Source of the DNA: Bacillota bacterium
GTDB taxonomy: Bacteria > Bacillota > Clostridia > Christensenellales > CAG-138
Assembly: GCA_023461495.1 (NCBI GenBank)
Contig: JAEYLA010000211.1
Span: 1-10,391 of the forward strand
Direction of reading: 5' to 3'
DNA: 10,391 nucleotides
In this document: positions 1-7,213 of the stretch, in pieces
How the letters are laid out: each line of letters opens with the position of its first letter
Numbering within the stretch: the stretch's first letter is position 1
Position numbers and translations under genes: made by a program
The notes under the pieces: model-generated
Databases searched by the model: none
What the model was told of the DNA's origin: nothing
Seen by the model: only the letters and a program-made list of their open reading frames with translations

Positions 1-1313
1 CCAAGTGGAATGGCATACAGCTTTCCATCTTTTTCATAGGCTTTCCGGATGTTTGTAAGCAATGGGTCCGCACTGTCGACAATAGAGGCAGTATCCAAAA
101 GCACGTCCTTTTCAATATAGGAATCCAAAGGCAAACCGTCTAGAAGGATAATGTCAGGCCCTGCTCCGGCGAGCAGCTCTGCATTGAGCGCCTTGATATA
201 ATCATGGGCGGTACCCCCACCGTTTAACTTCATAGCCACGGTATAGTTGACCTTCACCTCGCTATGCTTCCGGCTGAACGAAACAACTGTCTGGCGTACA
301 ATATCGTTTGCCTCCAAAGAAAAGATGTCCAATTCAATGCTGGCGGTCTGTGCAGCCTCCGGATCATAAGCGTAACGGTATACCTCGGCATTCCAGCTGG
401 AAACATAAAGTACATCCTGCGCTCCCTGATTAACCGCAAGGTGGCTGATGTAATAGCTTGGGATACCCAGATTGGTTACGTCCCCATCTACAAAGCTCTC
501 CCAAAGCGTACCGTCTGAGGTGTGGCGGTACAAGCCTGTGGGGCAGGCAAGATACAGAGTTCCTTCTTGCGAAAAGGCAAGCTGAAAGCCGCCGTCCGGG
601 CTAAGCTCTATTTCCCAATCCATACTCTTGCCGCTTGCAAGATCATATACGCGGATTGCTTTGCCGGATGGTGCCAAAGACGCAACGCGGTTTCCGGATA
701 CCGCCAGCGCGCCATAGCTTGCACCTCCTTCAAGCTCCTCTTCAATGTTGGCCTCTGCATCCAACACAAACAGGCTGCCATTCATATCCTCTATGATCAT
801 TCGGCCATCTGCAAGCGGTACGAATCCAGAAATCATGTCGCAAGCTGCAGGGCCGTTGCCCGTAAGCTCCATAGCCGTTTTTCCGTCATCCTTGCTTACC
901 CAAATGTGGTTCTGGGAATTGCCGTTTTCATCATAATCTCCGTAGGTAGCATACAGCGTTCCATCCGCCGCTTTTTTTACCATGATCTGGTTGACGCCCT
1001 TGGAAATATGATCATTAAGCCATTGCTCGTGTTGTGTGGACACGCTGCCATCATCTGCAAGGATATGGCGGTAATATGTTTCGGCATAATTGTCTTCGTC
1101 TCCGTTCCAGGTCATGGTGAAAAACTCCATCTTTCCCGCAGCAGCGTACATCCCAAGTGCTTGCTGCTCGGATGCACCGTCAGGAAGCGGAAGTTTGATT
1201 TCGGCTTCCATATACCGTCCTTTCCCGCCGGTTTCAGCGAGTTGGGACGGGCTGCAAGAAAAACAGGATAACAGAGCAGACAATATTACAAATGAACATA
1301 GTATTCTTTTCAT
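1..1313 (-). CDS. Propeller-like/solute-binding fusion lipoprotein (partial, C-terminus outside window)
   Basis: About 437 residues are visible and the frame is still open at base 1. The N-terminus (MKRILCSFVILSALLSC) is a short lipoprotein signal peptide with lipobox LLSC, predicting lipid attachment at Cys17 on the outer face of the membrane. Residues about 40-320 are rich in Gly/Asp turns and short strands such as DGTLYATYGD, NGSLFVLDAE and EGTLYLACPTG, which read like beta-propeller blades. From about residue 322 the sequence changes to the start of a family 1 extracellular solute-binding domain (IELDIFSLEAND, then GPDIILLDGLPLDSY and KAYEKDGKLYAIPL). Such domains deliver substrates, often sugars or peptides, to ABC importers; the substrate cannot be told here. 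It lies just downstream of a two-component operon but behind that operon's terminator, so it probably has its own promoter, although I found no convincing one. The ATG at 1313 is used here; an in-frame TTG at 1319 is better spaced from the ribosome binding site. Confidence 0.8.
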   Translation of the reverse strand, partial: MKRILCSFVILSALLSCFSCSPSQLAETGGKGRYMEAEIKLPLPDGASEQQALGMYAAAGKMEFFTMTWNGDEDNYAETYYRHILADDGSVSTQHEQWLNDHISKGVNQIMVKKAADGTLYATYGDYDENGNSQNHIWVSKDDGKTAMELTGNGPAACDMISGFVPLADGRMIIEDMNGSLFVLDAEANIEEELEGGASYGALAVSGNRVASLAPSGKAIRVYDLASGKSMDWEIELSPDGGFQLAFSQEGTLYLACPTGLYRHTSDGTLWESFVDGDVTNLGIPSYYISHLAVNQGAQDVLYVSSWNAEVYRYAYDPEAAQTASIELDIFSLEANDIVRQTVVSFSRKHSEVKVNYTVAMKLNGGGTAHDYIKALNAELLAGAGPDIILLDGLPLDSYIEKDVLLDTASIVDSADPLLTNIRKAYEKDGKLYAIPL

Positions 1314-1328
1314 CTTCAAGGTGACGGA

Positions 1329-1336
1329 CCTCCTTT
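1329..1336 (-). promoter_or_regulatory. Ribosome binding site of the solute-binding lipoprotein gene
   Basis: On the minus strand this reads AAAGGAGG, a near-perfect Shine-Dalgarno sequence. It is 15 bases from the ATG at 1313-1311 but only 9 bases from an in-frame TTG at 1319-1317. The spacing favours TTG as the true start, adding Met-Lys to the protein. Confidence 0.6.
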
Positions 1337-1477
1337 ACGCTTGATGCCCATAGTTTACCAACAATAAATCTAAAATTCCTCTAAATGCTAAAGCAGCGTA
1401 TTTTTACAATGCGCTCTGCGTATCGACAAACCCTCTTCAGCGGTGTGGGAGATTCGTCAAATCAACAGTTTAATCAC

Positions 1478-1520
1478 AAAAAAGCCATCGGCAAAAATCT
1501 TATAAGACTCTGCCGATGGC
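1478..1520 (-). terminator. Rho-independent terminator after the histidine kinase gene
   Basis: On the minus strand a perfect 10-bp stem (GCCATCGGCA / TGCCGATGGC, arms 1511-1520 and 1484-1493) with a 17-base loop is followed directly by six T residues (1483-1478). It begins 25 bases after the kinase stop codon and separates the two-component operon from the lipoprotein gene. Confidence 0.85.
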
Positions 1521-1545
1521 CTGAGTGCACTCTTACAATGCGCTG

Positions 1546-2838
1546 TCAATCCGGAAACACAGGTGATATAGCAATACGAAATGTGCTGCCTTCGCCGCTG
1601 GTATCCAGAACGGTGATTTCACCTTCATGCAGTGCGATAAGCTCCTTTGCGATTGCCAGTCCCAGGCCAAAATGTCGTTTTGCATTTCGGGCACGGTCGC
1701 CACGATAAAAGCGTTCAAATATCTGTTGCTTCTGATCATCGGATATACCGATGCCGTGGTCGATCACGTCAATAATCAGCTTATTTTTGTCTGCATATGT
1801 GGACAACCCAATTGTCTTGTTATCCGCATTTTCGCCATAGTCCAAGGCGTTATCGAGCAATATTCCCAGCACTTGAGACAACCGCTCCGCATCGCCTTTA
1901 ATTCTTGGAAGGGGTGTCTCCGGAAGCTTCAATTCAAGATGAAAGCCACGCTTCGCGCATACCGGGAGGTAGGCTTCATAGGCATTTAACAGCATTGTGT
2001 CGATTTCCATTGGAGCCAGCGTGACAGGCCAGCTCTTCGCATCCGCAGAGGCAAGCAGCAGCATGTCTGAAATAAGCCGGGCCATGCGGCTGCACTCATT
2101 TGCTATGGTTTCCACCGCCGCAACGGTTCGCTCCGGCATTGAGGCAATCGTCGCTGTATTCGCTTGAATCACCGTTAGCGGAGTCCGCAGTTCGTGGGAC
2201 GCTGCCGCGATGAACTCTGTCTGCCGCCTCCGGCTTTCGACCGCTGGGCGAAGTGCCCTGTCGATGAGCTTGATGCCAACCAGGCTTAGCAACAGAACGC
2301 TAACCAAGTAACCAAATGCATAGGTAGCATATTTCCATACCTGCCATCGTGTATCTACGCTTTGTACGACAATGAGCGTCCGAAACGACTCCTTCATTGG
2401 AATCACGCTTGCCGCACCGTAATAAGGGCTCCCATTGTAACGAAATGGGTGGACGGAGCTCGTTCGGCGCTGCCCGGTCAGCGGAATGGCCGTAATGTCT
2501 ATTCCTTCGTTATAAGCAAGCTCTGTCGTTCTCTCAAACAGCGCAAGATGCGTAGCATCATCCTCACTGTTGTATTGTGAATCTTCTCCGGAATCCGCTA
2601 TATTGATATATAGGCGGTAATTCTGCTCATATTCCCGCAAGAAGCTGTGCCGCAATGTATATTCCGTCTGCAGCTTCTCGGCTATAGCCGTAAAAAGCAC
2701 AAAAAAGTTTTCTTTATCCCTTTGCTGCGCTTCACGCAAGGACAGCAACGTGACAAAGGTAAATACTGCCGCTAAAATGATGGCAGTTGTTGCAACGTAA
2801 AGCCGTATTAGCCAGGATCGGAGTTTTGTCTCATCCAT
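1546..2838 (-). CDS. Two-component sensor histidine kinase
   Basis: A 430-residue membrane histidine kinase that should autophosphorylate and pass phosphate to the response regulator encoded just upstream. A first membrane segment lies at about residues 14-34 and a second at about 170-193. They bracket an extracytoplasmic sensor region of some 135 residues that I do not recognise. No clear HAMP domain follows the second segment. The dimerisation/phosphoacceptor motif SHELRTP puts the phosphorylated His at residue 215. The ATPase domain shows the N box (LLDNALDY, Asn330), G1 box (DHGIGI, 360-365), F box (FERFYR) and G2 box (GLGLA, 391-395), so it looks catalytically complete. The ATG lies 8 bases past the regulator stop. 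Its likely ribosome binding site (AAAGGA) overlaps the last codons of the regulator, which suggests translational coupling. The signal sensed is unknown; the downstream solute-binding lipoprotein is a possible link. Confidence 0.95.
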   Translation of the reverse strand: MDETKLRSWLIRLYVATTAIILAAVFTFVTLLSLREAQQRDKENFFVLFTAIAEKLQTEYTLRHSFLREYEQNYRLYINIADSGEDSQYNSEDDATHLALFERTTELAYNEGIDITAIPLTGQRRTSSVHPFRYNGSPYYGAASVIPMKESFRTLIVVQSVDTRWQVWKYATYAFGYLVSVLLLSLVGIKLIDRALRPAVESRRRQTEFIAAASHELRTPLTVIQANTATIASMPERTVAAVETIANECSRMARLISDMLLLASADAKSWPVTLAPMEIDTMLLNAYEAYLPVCAKRGFHLELKLPETPLPRIKGDAERLSQVLGILLDNALDYGENADNKTIGLSTYADKNKLIIDVIDHGIGISDDQKQQIFERFYRGDRARNAKRHFGLGLAIAKELIALHEGEITVLDTSGEGSTFRIAISPVFPD

Positions 2839-2846
2839 TCTTAGAT

Positions 2847-3521
2847 TTAATCCTTTACCATCGTATAGCCAACGCCGTGTATGGATTTGATTGTTACATC
2901 TGTTTCAAGTGCCTTGAGCCGCCTGCGAACAAAGTAAATGTAGTTGTCTACATTTCCGTCCTCTACAGGGTCATCTCCGCCCCAGACGCGGGAAAGTATC
3001 TGCGTACGGGAGAGTACCTTATCCGGGTTTTCAAAAAACAACTCCAGCACTGCAGTCTCTTTTCCGGACAGGGAAATTTCCTTTTCGCACCGTATCAGGC
3101 GGCGTTTGCCCACAAAAAGCGACAGGTCATGAAATGTCAGCACGCCCGGCTCCAACAGGGGAGAAGGACGGCGCAGCAGTGCCCGCACACGCGATAAAAG
3201 CTCCGGCATTGCGAAAGGCTTTACAAGATAATCGTCCGCGCCTGCATCTAAGCCGTCCGTCCTGTCACTGATGGCATCCATAGCGGTGAGCATCAGCACA
3301 GGGGTTGCCGTTCCCATACTTCGGAGTCGCTTAAGCAATGTCAAGCCGTCCGTGCCGGGAAGCATACGGTCCAATATGATCGTACCATAAGCGCAGTCCC
3401 TGAAATAGTATTCCGCATCGGCGCCGCTCTGGCAGATATCTATGTAATAGCCTTGCCTGGATAAATGCAGCTTGAGTGCATCGCAAAGCGCGGCATCATC
3501 CTCAACAATCAGCAATCGCAT
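2847..3521 (-). CDS. OmpR/PhoB-family response regulator
   Basis: A 224-residue regulator of normal family length. The receiver domain (about 1-118) has the acidic pocket Glu7, Asp8, Asp9, the phosphoacceptor Asp51 in IILDRMLPG, the switch Thr79 and the conserved Lys101 in YLVKPF. The winged-helix DNA-binding domain (about 126-222) shows the usual landmarks: LSGKETAVLELF, the recognition-helix region around VDNYIYFVRRRL and the wing IKSIHGVGYTMV. The ATG at 3521 is preceded by GTGAGG at suitable spacing. It is the first gene of an operon with the sensor kinase and is expected to be phosphorylated by it. A well-formed promoter lies at 3557-3585, with an 18-bp inverted repeat just upstream that could be an autoregulatory site. 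Target genes are not visible for certain; the lipoprotein gene downstream of the kinase is the nearest candidate. Confidence 0.96.
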   Translation of the reverse strand: MRLLIVEDDAALCDALKLHLSRQGYYIDICQSGADAEYYFRDCAYGTIILDRMLPGTDGLTLLKRLRSMGTATPVLMLTAMDAISDRTDGLDAGADDYLVKPFAMPELLSRVRALLRRPSPLLEPGVLTFHDLSLFVGKRRLIRCEKEISLSGKETAVLELFFENPDKVLSRTQILSRVWGGDDPVEDGNVDNYIYFVRRRLKALETDVTIKSIHGVGYTMVKD

Positions 3522-3556
3522 CTGTTTTTACCTCACAGTGACTATTAAACATTTAA

Positions 3557-3585
3557 AATATACTTGATGTTGCATGCGATTGCAA
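3557..3585 (-). promoter_or_regulatory. Sigma-A-type promoter of the two-component operon
   Basis: On the minus strand TTGCAA (3585-3580), a 17-base spacer and TATATT (3562-3557) form a good vegetative promoter. The start codon at 3521 follows about 30 bases after the expected transcription start. Confidence 0.7.
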
Positions 3586-3598
3586 GAATGTGGAAGCC

Positions 3599-3616
3599 GT
3601 TTAAATATGGTTAAAC
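3599..3616. repeat. Inverted repeat GTTTAA-N6-TTAAAC, possible operator
   Basis: A perfect 6-bp inverted repeat with a 6-base spacer ends 14 bases upstream of the -35 element of the two-component promoter, a typical place for an activator or autoregulator. A further TTAAAC copy lies at 3545-3550 and a GTTTAA copy at 1468-1473, upstream of the lipoprotein gene. Binding by the adjacent regulator is inference only. Confidence 0.4.
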
Positions 3617-3632
3617 CAGACTGTGTGAAAAC

Positions 3633-3662
3633 GTCGGTGTGAAAATCCGTTTTCACACCGAC
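3633..3662. repeat. Perfect 13-bp hairpin, candidate terminator or operator
   Basis: Arms GTCGGTGTGAAAA (3633-3645) and TTTTCACACCGAC (3650-3662) are exact inverse complements around TCCG. It sits between the LysR stop codon and the two-component promoter. As a minus-strand terminator it would be followed only by GTTTTC, a poor T tract, so an operator role is equally possible. The TGTGAAAA core recurs at 3624-3631. Confidence 0.5.
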
Positions 3663-3827
3663 AAATCATCCTTGTTCCAAATTATGCAATAATCGAAAAC
3701 TGAAGAAATTACGGGCAGCATCGCAGGGAAAATCCCCTCGGTTTTCTACTGCTTTCATAGTTTTGGGGTAAAGTTTATTTTCGGTGCAATCATTCGTTTT
3801 AAAAGCTACGTTTTCACGCAGGAAAGT

Positions 3828-3849
3828 TTATCATGAAACGACATGATAA
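3828..3849 (-). repeat. 8-bp inverted repeat directly after the LysR stop codon
   Basis: TTATCATG (3828-3835) and CATGATAA (3842-3849) form a perfect stem with a 6-base loop, touching the LysR stop codon at 3850. No T tract follows on the minus strand, so it is at best a weak terminator or an mRNA 3' end structure. The rest of 3663-3827 shows no gene. Confidence 0.35.
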
Positions 3850-4782
3850 CTATCTGACTTTGTACGTCGTATGTAGCCGGGCGTGCGTTTTATCTTCCTG
3901 CGCAAAACAGACCGAAAGATCCACAAGCTTTCGGGCAGCCGCAGAAAGCCGCCGCCCTTTGGCATATACCAGATTTGCCTGTATAAAAAACGGGTCCTCG
4001 GTCCACTTCAGCCGCTGCAGTTTTCCAGCTGAAATATCTGCCGATACCACGCAGCGGGGTAAAAGCGTAACACCAAAGTTTTGTTTCGCGAGATTGCGGA
4101 TCATGGAAACGCTACCCATATGCTGCTGCCCAGTGGGAGAGACGCCATGTACGGCAAGGAGTTGTTTGAGTGCCTTGGCATAACAGCAGTTTGGGTATGT
4201 CAACATCAGCATTGCATTCGCCAGATCGACAGGCGTAATCACTGCCCGGCTGGAGAGTGGATGATGCGGGTGGGCAACAAAAACAAGTTCCTCCATAAAC
4301 AGCGGAACGGCAGTCAAGCCGGAGGTTTGTGCGGCATCTATCGTATATAAATATGCGATATCCATTTCGCCATCTCTCAGCATTGTCGGGAAAAATGAGC
4401 AATCAGAAATTTGTATGGATAACTCAACGGAAGGTTGTGCTGTCGCATATTCCTTAAACACGTTTGCCATGCTGTATTGGCCAATGGATTCTGCCGCGCC
4501 GACACGCAACAGCCCTTGTACGGGCAAATCGTGCTCAATTTCACCGCAAGCCTGCGCATAAAGAGACAACATTTTTTCTGCATAACTGAGAAATCGCAGC
4601 CCGTCTGCTGTAAGGCAAATGCTGTTGCCGCGGCGCTCTACCAGCTTGACGTGGAGTTCCTCCTCCAAGGTCTTCATATGTCCCACAAGCGTGGAAGGCG
4701 CATAATTCAGTCGTAATGACGCGATGCTGTAGCTTTTTTCTTTTGCCAACGTCAAAAACGTTTCCAAATGTTTCGTATCCAT
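3850..4782 (-). CDS. LysR-family transcriptional regulator
   Basis: A 310-residue protein, the usual LysR length. The N-terminal winged helix-turn-helix (about 1-60) matches the family pattern: MDTKHLETFLTLAKEKSYS, then APSTLVGHMKTLEEELHVKLVER and LTADG. The C-terminal ligand-binding domain (about 90-290) would bind a small co-inducer. The ATG at 4782 has a TGGAG ribosome binding site 4 bases away and begins exactly at the conserved helix. An upstream in-frame ATG at 4824 has no ribosome binding site and lies ahead of the predicted transcription start. The gene lies 115 bases downstream of the flavin reductase gene on the same strand but behind a strong terminator, with its own promoter. Many LysR proteins control a neighbouring catabolic or respiratory gene, so regulation of the reductase in response to its substrate is plausible but inferred. 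Confidence 0.95.
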   Translation of the reverse strand: MDTKHLETFLTLAKEKSYSIASLRLNYAPSTLVGHMKTLEEELHVKLVERRGNSICLTADGLRFLSYAEKMLSLYAQACGEIEHDLPVQGLLRVGAAESIGQYSMANVFKEYATAQPSVELSIQISDCSFFPTMLRDGEMDIAYLYTIDAAQTSGLTAVPLFMEELVFVAHPHHPLSSRAVITPVDLANAMLMLTYPNCCYAKALKQLLAVHGVSPTGQQHMGSVSMIRNLAKQNFGVTLLPRCVVSADISAGKLQRLKWTEDPFFIQANLVYAKGRRLSAAARKLVDLSVCFAQEDKTHARLHTTYKVR

Positions 4783-4814
4783 AGGGCTCCAGAAATTGTT
4801 TGTTTTTTCACATA

Positions 4815-4843
4815 AGAGTAGCATGTTTTAATAGGTCTGTCAA
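4815..4843 (-). promoter_or_regulatory. Promoter of the LysR gene
   Basis: A consensus -35 TTGACA (4843-4838), a 17-base spacer and TACTCT (4820-4815) preceded by TG at the extended -10 position. The two first T residues of the -35 box are part of the T tract of the upstream terminator. Transcription would start near 4808, which excludes the ATG at 4824 as a start. Confidence 0.7.
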
Positions 4844-4877
4844 AAAGGGGCCTTTGCGGGCAAGCCGCAAAAGCCCC
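4842..4877 (-). terminator. Rho-independent terminator of the flavin reductase gene
   Basis: On the minus strand GGGGCTTTTGCGG (4877-4865) pairs with CCGCAAAGGCCCC (4859-4847) as a 13-bp stem with one G-U pair and a 5-base loop, followed by TTTTT (4846-4842). It starts about 20 bases after the stop codon. Confidence 0.93.
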
Positions 4878-4897
4878 GGAACCAGTTATGCCGGTAT

Positions 4898-7120
4898 TCA
4901 ATCCGTAACGACACTCTGGCCGGCGATCCGTCCAAATGTCAATGCGTCGGCAGTGGCGTTACCGCCCAGACGGTTGGAGCCGTGGATACCCCCCGTTACT
5001 TCGCCGGCTGCAAAAAGGCCTGGCATGACGGCCCCATTCTCGTCTAGAACGCGGGCGTCGGTGTCAATGGTGATTCCACCCATCGTATGGTGAATAGAGG
5101 GCGCACGCGGCGTCGCATAGAAGGGACCCACCTCTATAGCCTTGTCAAACAGTTTGCGGCCAAACACAGGGTCGTTTTGATCCGCCACCATCTGATTATA
5201 TTCGGCGACCGTTTGCTGCAGGCTTCCCGCCGGCATGCCCAACTGTTCCTCCAGGCCAGCCAGCGTATCGGCTTTATAGATCCTGCCCAGTGAAACGAGC
5301 GTTTCCACATTTTCATCAAAGGAATTATACTCTTCCACGATAGTGGAATCGTTGATATCGTATACCAGCGCGTCCTGCTGCTGCTTAATGGCCGCAACAA
5401 ACTCATCACGCCTTGCGTCCTCGTTGATGAAGCGCTTCCCATTCTTGTTTACAACGATCACGTCATCCAGACCGGACATTTTACGTGCCCGTCCCTGCAA
5501 AGCGCCCGATCCAGGGGTTGCAAGGGGGTACACCTGTATGTATTCCATGCCGGTCGTGCCCGCACCAATCACCGTCGCCATCAGGATACCGTCCCCTGTG
5601 GCGCCAGGCTGGTTGGTGGATACCATATCCGGAGTCAGCGCCGGGTTATACTCCGCGCGCATCTCTTTGTTGTTGCTGAATCCTCCTGTTGCCAGCACAA
5701 CGCCTTTGCCGGCGCTGAACCGGTATTCGCTGCCGAATTGATCATACGCCGTAACGCTTGTCACTCTGCCATTCTCCACATTTAAGCTGTCAGCTTTCAT
5801 GTTGGTTTTAATGATTACGTTAAGCTCCATTGCTTTGTTATACAGCGGTTCAATAATGCCTGTGCCCGCGGGTGCGGCAATCTGATGGGTGCGCTGCCAG
5901 AGCGCGCCTGCACCTTGGCTGACTTTGTCGCTAAGCGGCGCGCCCAGTTCCGCAAGCCAATGAAGCGTATCAAGCGTATTTTCCGCATACTTGCGGATAA
6001 GCGGTATAAACCCTATCTTGTCCCCGCCATTGTAGGTCTGCAGCGCATGCCATTCCGCGCAGTCAAACAGCGTCTCTGAGCCGGAAGCCTGATATGATTC
6101 ATACGCGGCCTTGACATCGGCAATCAGCTTTGCGTGATCATCGTTCACGGGCTCTTCCGCTATCGCCTTTTCCACAGCCGCTTTAAGCGTATCCGTCATG
6201 GGCAGGGCTTCCTGCCTATCCGGGTCGGCGGTGTTGTACGCGCTGGCGCAGCGTACGGTGTTACCGCCAACGACCGGCATCTTCTCCAGAACGATTACGC
6301 TGGCGCCCGCCTGTGCGGCGGTTACCGCAGCGCTCAGGCCTGCCCCGCCCGCACCAATTATGATGACATCCGCGGTTTGCTCTGTCACCTGCGCACTCTT
6401 CTCTGCCTTGGGTGGTACCTGCGCCTGCAAGGCGGAAGGGTCTACGCCTGCCTGGGTTACGCAGTCCGCCGCGGCACTTTTAAGCGCGTTGCTGGTAACC
6501 GTAGCGCCCGAGATGGTGTCCACATTGAGCGTCTGGTAAGCTACGATATCCTTGCAAAGCAAGGGAATTGCGGCTTCGCCCAAAAACTTGGTTTCGGAAT
6601 GTTTGGTGACATTGACGGAGACGATGCTTGTTTCATCAAACGTCATTTCAACATTCATATAATCGTTGTTCCCGTACACAGAGGTCGTATACGTGCCGGG
6701 TTTAAATGTGACATTGCCCGTTTCGGGAGATTCCCCCTTTGCCTGTGAAAGTGCTGAATTTACTGCCTGAATGATTGCCTTTGAGCTAAGCGTCGCACCG
6801 GAAACTCCATCCACTGCGGTGCTTTGCGATTTTACAATCTCGCCGGGCAGCGAATCTATAGCCTTAGAGCCTACACCCTCCGTCTCTTTGTTTGCCGTAA
6901 CCATAACGTTCAGAATTGCGCTGGCGTCGACTTCTACGGAAACCTCAACCGGTCCACCGTATCCTTGAGCGCTTGCCGTATACGTGCCAGGCGTATAAAC
7001 GCCCGCCACGGCGGTCTCCGGTGTCTGAGCGGTCGGCGCGCTTACAGGCTGGCAGCCTGCCAGCATCATAAATGCGCATACACCTGCCAGCAGCCGCAAT
7101 GGTTTCTTGAGATTGTACAT
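4898..7120 (-). CDS. Flavinylated FAD-dependent reductase lipoprotein (fumarate/urocanate reductase family)
   Basis: A 740-residue predicted terminal reductase on the outer membrane face. A signal peptide ends in lipobox LAGC (Cys23). Two FMN-binding domains follow (about 45-125 and 142-220), each with an ApbE-type flavinylation motif, DGVSGAT (Thr110) and DTISGAT (Thr207). The FAD domain starts at about 250 with the dinucleotide fold VIIIGAGGAG and LEKMPVVGGNT. Family catalytic residues appear kept: Arg571 in NEDARRD, His677/His678 in HHTMGG and Arg717 in GSNRLGG. Fumarate reductases have QxHPT at the substrate site; here it is QVYPL with Tyr531, so fumarate is doubtful as substrate. No CXXCH haem motif is present; electrons must arrive through the FMN domains from a membrane flavin donor not in this window. 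The ATG at 7120 has AAAGGGGG upstream; an in-frame ATG at 7240 lies above the promoter and lacks a signal peptide. The exact substrate is unknown. Confidence 0.93.
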   Translation of the reverse strand: MYNLKKPLRLLAGVCAFMMLAGCQPVSAPTAQTPETAVAGVYTPGTYTASAQGYGGPVEVSVEVDASAILNVMVTANKETEGVGSKAIDSLPGEIVKSQSTAVDGVSGATLSSKAIIQAVNSALSQAKGESPETGNVTFKPGTYTTSVYGNNDYMNVEMTFDETSIVSVNVTKHSETKFLGEAAIPLLCKDIVAYQTLNVDTISGATVTSNALKSAAADCVTQAGVDPSALQAQVPPKAEKSAQVTEQTADVIIIGAGGAGLSAAVTAAQAGASVIVLEKMPVVGGNTVRCASAYNTADPDRQEALPMTDTLKAAVEKAIAEEPVNDDHAKLIADVKAAYESYQASGSETLFDCAEWHALQTYNGGDKIGFIPLIRKYAENTLDTLHWLAELGAPLSDKVSQGAGALWQRTHQIAAPAGTGIIEPLYNKAMELNVIIKTNMKADSLNVENGRVTSVTAYDQFGSEYRFSAGKGVVLATGGFSNNKEMRAEYNPALTPDMVSTNQPGATGDGILMATVIGAGTTGMEYIQVYPLATPGSGALQGRARKMSGLDDVIVVNKNGKRFINEDARRDEFVAAIKQQQDALVYDINDSTIVEEYNSFDENVETLVSLGRIYKADTLAGLEEQLGMPAGSLQQTVAEYNQMVADQNDPVFGRKLFDKAIEVGPFYATPRAPSIHHTMGGITIDTDARVLDENGAVMPGLFAAGEVTGGIHGSNRLGGNATADALTFGRIAGQSVVTD

Positions 7121-7183
7121 AACGATACCCCCTTTTGTAGTGTGCCGGATGCCGTTTGTGATTTTTGCAACAAGCACATACGT

Positions 7184-7212
7184 ATTATATTGTAAATTGA
7201 TTGGTACAGGGG
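7184..7212 (-). promoter_or_regulatory. Promoter of the flavin reductase gene (weak -35)
   Basis: A perfect TATAAT lies at 7189-7184 on the minus strand, giving a leader of about 57 bases to the ATG at 7120. At 17-base spacing the -35 position reads CCCCTG, far from consensus, which fits a promoter that needs an activator. A 9-bp palindrome GGATAATCC (7216-7224) abuts the -35 position and could be part of an activator site. Confidence 0.65.
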
Positions 7213-7213
7213 G

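Noticed and set aside
522..1271. Long plus-strand open frame of 249 codons
   Set aside because: It is antisense to the solute-binding lipoprotein, has an unstructured Cys/Arg-rich composition and no ribosome binding site.
1345..1475. Promoter for the solute-binding lipoprotein
   Set aside because: Pairs such as TTGTCG-N17-TAAAAA and TTGTAA-N17-ATTTAG match consensus too weakly to call.
3725..3760. GAAAA...TTTTC imperfect inverted repeat
   Set aside because: The inner part does not pair well and no T tract follows; it could easily arise by chance in AT-rich DNA.
4783..4824. Upstream start for the LysR gene
   Set aside because: There is no ribosome binding site, and the predicted transcription start near 4808 lies downstream of this ATG.
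6134..6748. Plus-strand open frame of 204 codons
   Set aside because: It is antisense to the flavin reductase domains, which are strongly supported by motifs.
4898..7120. Naming the reductase frdA or urdA
   Set aside because: The family is clear, but the substrate-site residues fit neither enzyme fully, so a substrate-specific symbol is not justified.
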